The position numbers and the translations under genes were made by a program. Source: Vulcanimicrobiota bacterium (GTDB lineage: Bacteria; Vulcanimicrobiota; Vulcanimicrobiia; Vulcanimicrobiales; Vulcanimicrobiaceae). From it: a stretch of 15,903 nucleotides of DNA. The notes under the pieces are model-generated. The model saw nothing but the letters and a program-made list of their open reading frames with translations. It was not told the origin of the DNA and did not search any database. Shown one piece after another: positions 10,994 to 15,903 of the stretch (position 1 is its first letter; each line of letters starts with the position of its first letter). The stretch is taken from contig JACRTZ010000119.1 in NCBI GenBank assembly GCA_014304965.1, forward strand, positions 1 through 15,903. Reading direction: 5' to 3'.

Positions 10994-12332
10994 GCGCATC
11001 CGCGCGCTCGCCTTCGCTCTAGCGGCGGCTGCGGCCGGTGCAAGCGGCTGCACGTCCTCGGGCCGAGACGCCGCGACGGCAACGGCGACGGCGCCCGCCG
11101 CAGGCGGCGCCATCGCATACGTTCGCATGGACGACCTCGTCAAGCGCCATCCTCTGTACGCGCAGCTCTCGCGGCTCGACGACGACATGGAGGCGCTGCA
11201 GTTACGGAGCGTCGGGCCGAGCCCCGCGCTGGCGCCCGCCGACTTACGGCGCCAACAGCTCGCCTTGCAAAAAGAATTGGAAGCGGCCTCCGACCGCGCG
11301 AACGCCGCCCTCAAGGCCAAGCAGCAAGAGTACGCCAAACGCGAGAATGACGCGATCCGCGAAGCGCTCGCGTCCGCCGGCGGCGGGGCCGGACCGGGCG
11401 GCGCCGCGATCGGTGCGGGGATAGACGCGCAGATGCAGCGCCAGGCGCGCGACGTCGCGCGAAAAGCGCAAGCTAACCTCGACGCCTACCGCAAGCAGGT
11501 CGTCGCGCAGGACGAATCGGCGCTGCGCGCGGTGCAGGCGTCGCTCAACGAGCGCGCCGCGCGTTCGTACCGCACGAAGCTCGAGCAACTGCAGAAAAAA
11601 GAAGCCGACGAGGCGCTGCGGCTGGCGAACGAAAATTCGGGCGAGCGACTGTCGCTGCGGACCAAGTTGTCCAATCTCGTGCTCGACGAAACACAGCGCG
11701 ACGATGCGCGCAAGCAGCTGGAGGCCCTCGATCGCAAAGAAAACGACGCGCTCGCCGCAATGAAAAACCGCGACGTGGCGACGTTGAACGCCTACCAAAA
11801 CCAGCTGCGCGCGGAAACCGGCGCGGAAATCAACCGCCAGGCGAGTGCGATGCGCGCGCGTACCCTCGCGAAGATCAACAAGCGCGAACGGGACACGCCA
11901 ACGGAACTCGCGACCAAGCTCGGGCTTCCGGTGGGCGGCGGCACGAACGGAGCGCCGCGCACGGCCCAATTGCCGTCGGACGTGCGTACCAAGCTCGAGG
12001 CCCTGCACGAGAAGTACAAGCAAGACTTCACCAAGGACGCCAAGGCAACGATCGACGATTTCCAAAAGACACGAGCCCAGCTCACGAACCGCTTCGCGAA
12101 GCTCCAAGGCGTCGACAACGCGTCGCTGATCGCCGCCCAAACGCAGTTGACCGTCCTGCAAAAACAGCGCAGCCAACTCTACGAGCAAATGGTCGCCCAA
12201 ATAGGCCGCGAGGTCAAACTCATTGCCGCCCGCCGCGGCATCAACGTCGTCGTCAGCGATGTCGCCGGGCCGTCCAACGCCGTCGACCTCACCGCAGACG
12301 CCGAAAAGGACATTGAGAGTTTACACGAGTGA
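10971..12332 (+). CDS. Large Skp/OmpH-like coiled-coil lipoprotein
   Basis: This 453-residue product has a basic N terminus, a hydrophobic stretch and a lipobox ASGC ending at C27, so it should be lipid-anchored. T28 follows the cysteine; by the E. coli Lol rule this favours outer-membrane retention. Skp-like ends are visible: IAYVRMDDL at 48-56 resembles the first strand of Skp, and the C-terminal part (GINVVVSDV then VDLTADA, T441) resembles the closing strand. Between them lies a very charged helical region, with glycine-rich breaks near 140-150 and 322-335 giving roughly three coiled-coil blocks. The I48-to-D439 distance is 391 residues, against 99 in each unit of the preceding gene, so the tentacle part is about 290 residues longer. 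It starts inside the previous gene in another frame and shares GTGA with the next one. The Skp-like assignment is by motif and context; a generic coiled-coil lipoprotein is the alternative. Confidence 0.75.
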   Translation: MSAPSSSRRIRALAFALAAAAAGASGCTSSGRDAATATATAPAAGGAIAYVRMDDLVKRHPLYAQLSRLDDDMEALQLRSVGPSPALAPADLRRQQLALQKELEAASDRANAALKAKQQEYAKRENDAIREALASAGGGAGPGGAAIGAGIDAQMQRQARDVARKAQANLDAYRKQVVAQDESALRAVQASLNERAARSYRTKLEQLQKKEADEALRLANENSGERLSLRTKLSNLVLDETQRDDARKQLEALDRKENDALAAMKNRDVATLNAYQNQLRAETGAEINRQASAMRARTLAKINKRERDTPTELATKLGLPVGGGTNGAPRTAQLPSDVRTKLEALHEKYKQDFTKDAKATIDDFQKTRAQLTNRFAKLQGVDNASLIAAQTQLTVLQKQRSQLYEQMVAQIGREVKLIAARRGINVVVSDVAGPSNAVDLTADAEKDIESLHE

Positions 12333-12727
12333 AACGCACGCTTACGCTTTGTCTCGCCGCGCTGCTCCTCAGCGGCTGCGCGCACGCCACCACCGGACAG
12401 ATCGCGACGGTCGACATCTCGCGCTTGACCGCGAATTGGCCGAAGTTCCTCAACTACCAAAATCAGCTGGCGTCGGATACCGACGCGATCCAGCGTTCGA
12501 AGGCGTCCGCACGGGACAAGGCGCGCCAGCTCGATGCGGTGCGGCAGCGCTTCATCAACATGCAGAACGAAGTGACGCGCGACGTTCAAGCGGCGGCGGA
12601 ACAGGTCGCAAACGAGCAGCACTACAAGCTGGTCGTGACGCGAGAGTTCGTCGGCTACGGTGGGACCGACATCACCGCCGACGTCGAGAAGGTCCTCAAG
12701 ATCACCGAGAAGTCCCCGGCCCCATAG
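12329..12727 (+). CDS. Small Skp/OmpH-family lipoprotein
   Basis: This 132-residue product starts with GTG inside the stop of the preceding gene (GTGA overlap at 12329-12332) and has GAGAG 9 bases upstream. Its signal ends in the lipobox LSGC at C17, so the mature protein is about 115 residues and lipid-anchored, with A18 next to the cysteine. One Skp unit is present: IATVD at 25-29, a helical hairpin of charged residues, and GYGGTDIT at 109-116. That closing motif is nearly identical to the ones in the two-domain protein upstream (GGTDIT, GGQDIT). The spacing from the first strand to the motif is 86 residues against 96 there, so the helices are about 10 residues shorter. It is small for Skp, and lipidation is unusual for the family. 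A periplasmic chaperone role near BamA is inferred from family and position. Confidence 0.85.
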   Translation: MKRTLTLCLAALLLSGCAHATTGQIATVDISRLTANWPKFLNYQNQLASDTDAIQRSKASARDKARQLDAVRQRFINMQNEVTRDVQAAAEQVANEQHYKLVVTREFVGYGGTDITADVEKVLKITEKSPAP

Positions 12728-12746
12728 GCGCCGGGGCAATGCGCGC

Positions 12747-13763
12747 ATGCCGATGACGCTGGCCGAGTACGCCGCGCGCGTCGGCGGCACGGTGCGGGGC
12801 GACGGCGCGGTAGAAATCGAACGCGTTGCGGCCATCGACGACGCCGACGATCGCACCTTGACGTTTGCGGTCGGCGGGGGCTATCTGCGCGGCGCGCTGC
12901 AATCGCGCGCGGCGGCGGTGCTGACCGAGGTCGCGCTTGCGGATGCTGCGGGCTCGGCCACCAAGCCGCTCTTGATCGTGCCGTCGGTGCGAGCGGCGCT
13001 CGCCTCGCTTTTGGCGGCGCTCGAGCCACCACGGCCGCGCCGGCCTTTCCGCGACCCGAGCGCGAGCGTGGATCCCGGCGCGAAGATCGGGCCCGACGTG
13101 CACGTCGGAGCGCAGGCGGTCGTCGCCGCGGGCGCCGAGATCGGCGCCGGCTCGGTTATCATGGCGGGCGCGATCGTCGGCCCCGATGCGCGGCTCGGCC
13201 GCGATTCTACGCTACATCCGCACGCCATGCTGCTCGCCGGCTGCGTCGCGGGCGACCGCGTCGTGCTGCACGCCGGCGCCGTCGTGGGCGCCGACGGTTT
13301 CGGGTATGCGTTCCTGGACGACCGCTTCCTGAAGATTCCGCAGATCGGCAACGTCGTGCTCGGCGACGACGTCGAAATCGGCGCGAACGCCTGCGTGGAC
13401 CGCGGGCAGACGGGATCGACCACGATCGGCGAAGGGACGAAGATCGACAACCTGGTGCAAATCGGCCACAACTGCAAGATCGGCAAGCACTGCGTGTTTG
13501 CGGGCATGACCGGACTTGCGGGTTCGACCGTCGTCGGCGACTACGTGATGGTCGGCGGCCAGTCGGCCTTCAAAGGGCACATCACGGTCGGATCGCGCGT
13601 GAAGATCGCCGGCAACACCATGGTTTGGGGCGACGTGCCCGACGATGCGTTCGTCAGCGGCCAGCCGGCTCACGACCATCGCGACGAGTTGCGACTGCAA
13701 GTGCGGCTGCGCAATCTCGACAAGCTTTTCGAGCGCGTGAAGGCGCTCGAACGTAACCCGTGA
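12747..13763 (+). CDS. lpxD: UDP-3-O-acylglucosamine N-acyltransferase (LpxD)
   Basis: LpxD adds the second 3-hydroxyacyl chain, from acyl-ACP, to the amino group of UDP-3-O-acylglucosamine, the third step of lipid A synthesis, in the cytoplasm. The 338-residue length fits the family (E. coli 341). The N-terminal part (MTLAEYAARVGG onward) is the uridine-binding domain; the centre is a left-handed beta helix of hexapeptide repeats starting near residue 105. Signature stretches DGFGYAFLDDRFLKIPQIG and VDRGQTGSTTIG are present, and the likely catalytic histidine is H241 in VQIGHN (E. coli H239). A C-terminal helix ends the protein. The start at 12747 was chosen over the in-frame ATG at 12660, whose extra residues are arginine-rich and overlap the previous gene; the ATG at 12753 is also possible. 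The gene begins 19 bases after the small lipoprotein. Confidence 0.95.
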   Translation: MPMTLAEYAARVGGTVRGDGAVEIERVAAIDDADDRTLTFAVGGGYLRGALQSRAAAVLTEVALADAAGSATKPLLIVPSVRAALASLLAALEPPRPRRPFRDPSASVDPGAKIGPDVHVGAQAVVAAGAEIGAGSVIMAGAIVGPDARLGRDSTLHPHAMLLAGCVAGDRVVLHAGAVVGADGFGYAFLDDRFLKIPQIGNVVLGDDVEIGANACVDRGQTGSTTIGEGTKIDNLVQIGHNCKIGKHCVFAGMTGLAGSTVVGDYVMVGGQSAFKGHITVGSRVKIAGNTMVWGDVPDDAFVSGQPAHDHRDELRLQVRLRNLDKLFERVKALERNP

Positions 13764-14599
13764 CGCTCCAGCAAACGCTCGCCGGACCATTTACCGTCGA
13801 GGGCATCGGGCTGCACACCGGCATCGAAGCGCGTGCCGTCGTCAGCCCGCAGCCCGAGAACGCGGGACTGCGCTTTCGCCTCGGCGCGAGCGGACCGGAG
13901 TTTCCGGCGACGACGGACTACGTCGTGGAAACGCGTCTGGCGACCGTGCTCGGGAGCGGCGGCAAGACCGTTTCGACGGTCGAGCACATCCTCTCGGCCC
14001 TGCTCGCACTCGGCGTGGACAACGCGCTCGTCGAGGTCGAGGGTCCGGAGATCCCGATCCTCGACGGCAGCTCGCTACCGTTCGTCGAGGCGATCGAGCG
14101 CGCGGGCCTGCGCGCGCAAAGCGCGGCTGCGCGCGTGATGCGGCTGGAACGCCCGCACGTCTTTCGCGACGGCGAGGCGGTTCTCGCCCTCATTCCGGGG
14201 CCGGCTTTTCGCGTGCGCATGGGCGTGGATTTCGCGCCCCCGGTCGGCGCGCAAGCCTACGATGCGGCCATCGCCGCGCTCGGGTACGCGCGCGACGTCG
14301 CCCCGGCGCGCACGTTCGGCTACCTCAAGGACGTCGAAGCGCTGCGCCGCGCAGGCCACGCGCTGGGCGGATCGCTCGACAACGCGGTGGTTTTCGACGA
14401 TGAGGGTCCGCTGCGGCCACTGCGCCTTCCCGACGAAGTCGTTCGCCATAAAGTGCTCGATTTGATCGGCGATTTCGCGCTGCTCGGCGCGCGGCCTCAA
14501 TTCGAAGTACTGGCGTTCAAGAGCGGTCACGGCCTGCACGCCCAGGCGGTCGCGGCGCTGCGCGGCGAAGAAGCGGGCGTGACGGTATTTCGCGCATGA
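13760..14599 (+). CDS. lpxC: UDP-3-O-acyl-N-acetylglucosamine deacetylase (LpxC)
   Basis: LpxC removes the acetyl group from UDP-3-O-acyl-GlcNAc, the committed step of lipid A synthesis, using a zinc ion. The GTG start overlaps the lpxD stop by four bases (GTGA, 13760-13763). The two alpha/beta domains are recognisable: GPFTVEGIGLHTG at the N terminus, STVEHILSALLALGVDN with catalytic E75 and zinc ligand H76, then ILDGSSLPFVEAI. In the second domain RHKVLDLIGDF supplies zinc ligands H230 and D234 with K231, and H257 in SGHGLHA matches the acid-base histidine. The ARTFGYL segment is also typical. All catalytic residues are present, so the enzyme should be active. At 279 residues it is shorter than E. 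coli LpxC (305) but like Aquifex-type LpxC. Its place between lpxD and fabZ differs from the E. coli arrangement. Confidence 0.96.
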   Translation: MTLQQTLAGPFTVEGIGLHTGIEARAVVSPQPENAGLRFRLGASGPEFPATTDYVVETRLATVLGSGGKTVSTVEHILSALLALGVDNALVEVEGPEIPILDGSSLPFVEAIERAGLRAQSAAARVMRLERPHVFRDGEAVLALIPGPAFRVRMGVDFAPPVGAQAYDAAIAALGYARDVAPARTFGYLKDVEALRRAGHALGGSLDNAVVFDDEGPLRPLRLPDEVVRHKVLDLIGDFALLGARPQFEVLAFKSGHGLHAQAVAALRGEEAGVTVFRA

Positions 14600-15081
14600 T
14601 CGTGCCGCCGGGGCGCACGATGACGATCAGCGAGATCATGGAAATCTTGCCGCATCGCTATCCGATGCTCTTGATCGACCGCATCGTCGCCTTCGAGCCG
14701 ATGGTGCGCGCCAACGGGTACAAGAACGTCACGTTGAACGAGCCGTTTTTTCAGGGCCACTTTCCGGGCGCTCCGCTGATGCCGGGCGTCTTCATGATCG
14801 AAGCGCTCGCGCAGCTTGGCGGCACGATCATCATGAACGCCGACGACTTCCGCCGCCGCACCCCCTTCTTGGCCGGCATCGACAAAGCGAAGTTCCGCCG
14901 TCCCGTCATTCCGGGCGATCGCCTCGACATGGAGACGACCCTGCAGAAGACGCGCTCGAACATGGGCTGGGTCAGCGCGATCGCCAAGGTGGACGGCAAA
15001 CTCGCCTGTTCGGCGGATCTGATGTTTTCGCTCGGCATGGTGACCGACTTTCATCTCGACGCCGCGGTCTTGCACGAATGA
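14596..15081 (+). CDS. fabZ: 3-hydroxyacyl-ACP dehydratase (FabZ)
   Basis: FabZ dehydrates 3-hydroxyacyl-ACP in fatty acid elongation. It draws on the same pool that LpxA and LpxD use for lipid A, which is why it is often co-encoded with them. The 161-residue hot-dog-fold protein has LPHRYPMLLIDRI, the catalytic histidine H55 in GHFPGAPLMPG, and the catalytic glutamate E69 in MIEALAQLGG, followed by GIDKAKFRRPVIPGD. It begins with ATG overlapping the lpxC stop (ATGA, 14596-14599). A second in-frame ATG at 14620 has GGGGCG closely upstream and would give a 153-residue protein, nearer the usual FabZ length, so the true start is uncertain by eight residues. The end overlaps lpxA by four bases. 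Confidence 0.96.
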   Translation: MIVPPGRTMTISEIMEILPHRYPMLLIDRIVAFEPMVRANGYKNVTLNEPFFQGHFPGAPLMPGVFMIEALAQLGGTIIMNADDFRRRTPFLAGIDKAKFRRPVIPGDRLDMETTLQKTRSNMGWVSAIAKVDGKLACSADLMFSLGMVTDFHLDAAVLHE

Positions 15082-15903
15082 TCCATCAGACCGCGATCGT
15101 TCACCCAAAAGCCGTGGTCGGACGCGGCGCCGAGATCGGACCGTACTGCGTGATCGGCGAACACGTGAGCATCGGCGACCGCACGCGGCTGCTCGCCCAC
15201 GTCGTCGTCAACGGGCGCACGACGATCGGCCAAGATTGCGTGGTGTATCCTTTCGCGTCGATCGGCATGCAGTCGCAAGATCGCAAGTACGAAGGCGAGT
15301 TCTCGTACACGACCATCGGCGACCGCACGACGCTGCGCGAATTCGTTTCCATTCATCGCGCGACCGGCGAAGGCGAGACCACGCAGGTGGGTAACGATTG
15401 CCTGCTGCTCACGTACGTGCACGTCGCGCACAACTGCCGCGTTGGCAACTTCGTCACGATGTCGAGCACCGCGCAGCTCGCCGGCCACGTCATCGTGGAC
15501 GATTATGCAACGCTCGGCGGCATGGCCGGCGTCCATCAGTTCGTGCGGATCGGCACGTATGCGATGGTCGGCGGATTTTCGAAGACCGCGCGCGACGTGC
15601 CGCCCTATACGCTCGTCGAGGGGCTGCCGTCGTCGGCACATGGCCTCAACTCGATCGGGTTGCGACGCGCGCAGTTTCCGCGCGAAACGATCGCCGACCT
15701 CAAAGCGATGTACAAGGCGCTGTACCTTTCTCAACTCAACACGAAGCACGCGCTCGAAGCGATGCGCGAGATCGTGAAAACGGAAGAAGGCCGCCGTTTG
15801 ATCGCTTTCGTCGAAAACTCGGAGCGCGGGATCGTCAAGCGCGCGCGCGCCGACGATCCGTCGGCGGACCCGTCCGATCCCGAGACGTTGGAAGCGTTGG
15901 AGC
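15078..15903 (+). CDS. lpxA: UDP-N-acetylglucosamine acyltransferase (LpxA), 3' end missing
   Basis: LpxA transfers a 3-hydroxyacyl chain from ACP to UDP-GlcNAc, the first lipid A step. The ATG overlaps the fabZ stop (ATGA, 15078-15081) and the frame stays open to the window end, giving 275 complete codons. Hexapeptide repeats form the left-handed beta helix: VVGRGAEIGPYCVIGEHVSI, then VVVNGRTTIGQD, FASIGMQSQDRKYEGE and VSIHRATGEGETTQVG. The likely catalytic histidine is H118 in VHVAHNC (E. coli H125). G166, second glycine of MVGG, matches the E. coli acyl-length ruler G173, which is compatible with a long acyl donor. VPPYTLVEGLP and GLRRAQF lead into the C-terminal helices. The family core should end near RGIVKRARAD, but the frame runs on with an acidic, proline-containing tail, so the protein is longer than E. 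coli LpxA (262) by at least 13 residues. Confidence 0.95.
   Translation, partial: MIHQTAIVHPKAVVGRGAEIGPYCVIGEHVSIGDRTRLLAHVVVNGRTTIGQDCVVYPFASIGMQSQDRKYEGEFSYTTIGDRTTLREFVSIHRATGEGETTQVGNDCLLLTYVHVAHNCRVGNFVTMSSTAQLAGHVIVDDYATLGGMAGVHQFVRIGTYAMVGGFSKTARDVPPYTLVEGLPSSAHGLNSIGLRRAQFPRETIADLKAMYKALYLSQLNTKHALEAMREIVKTEEGRRLIAFVENSERGIVKRARADDPSADPSDPETLEALE

Noticed and set aside
10085..11338. A 417-codon open frame on the minus strand opposite the skp-like genes
   Set aside because: It lies opposite well-supported genes, and in high-GC DNA the opposite frames stay open by codon bias. It has no recognisable domain and is rich in arginine and histidine, as such shadows are.
12660..12746. N-terminal extension of lpxD
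   Set aside because: The 29 extra residues are low-complexity serine, proline and arginine, and overlap the end of the small lipoprotein gene.

Overview
The window is high-GC DNA (roughly two thirds G+C by eye) packed with genes on the + strand only. It comes from a diderm (two-membrane) bacterium that makes lipid A. Nothing in it is a mobile element, CRISPR array, tRNA or rRNA that I can recognise. The gene content and order (gyrB, then tamB-bamA-skp-like genes-lpxD-lpxC-fabZ-lpxA) resemble the outer-membrane clusters described in diderm Terrabacteria such as Negativicutes, and would also suit a high-GC lineage such as Candidatus Eremiobacterota. That placement is inference from gene order and base composition, not from a phylogeny.

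Layout. Bases 1-446 hold the 3' part of a small zinc-ribbon protein that lies directly before gyrB and is probably a DciA/DUF721-type replication protein. Bases 500-2398 are gyrB. A 112-base gap (2399-2510) carries hairpins and a possible promoter and separates the replication block from an outer-membrane block. That block begins with tamB (2511-7724), a very large inner-membrane-anchored protein. After a 157-base gap come bamA (7882-10176) and three consecutive genes built on the Skp/OmpH chaperone fold (10181-10993, 10971-12332, 12329-12727). The lipid A genes lpxD, lpxC, fabZ and lpxA (12747 to the window end, lpxA cut off) follow. From bamA onward genes are spaced by 19 bases or less or overlap, with four GTGA/ATGA start-stop overlaps, so they look like one translationally coupled operon.

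How the genes work together. TamB and BamA handle insertion of outer-membrane proteins and transport between the two membranes. The Skp-like proteins would escort unfolded outer-membrane proteins through the periplasm to BamA. LpxA, LpxC and LpxD are the first three steps of lipid A synthesis, and FabZ makes acyl chains from the same 3-hydroxyacyl-ACP pool that LpxA and LpxD draw on.

The most unusual part is 10181-12727: four Skp-type modules in three genes. One gene is an in-tandem duplication with a precise 126-residue period, one is a lipoprotein whose helical part is about 290 residues longer than usual, and one is a minimal Skp-like lipoprotein. Skp is normally a small, soluble, single-domain protein, so this array is the best candidate here for something not well described. 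The rest is recognisable core machinery.
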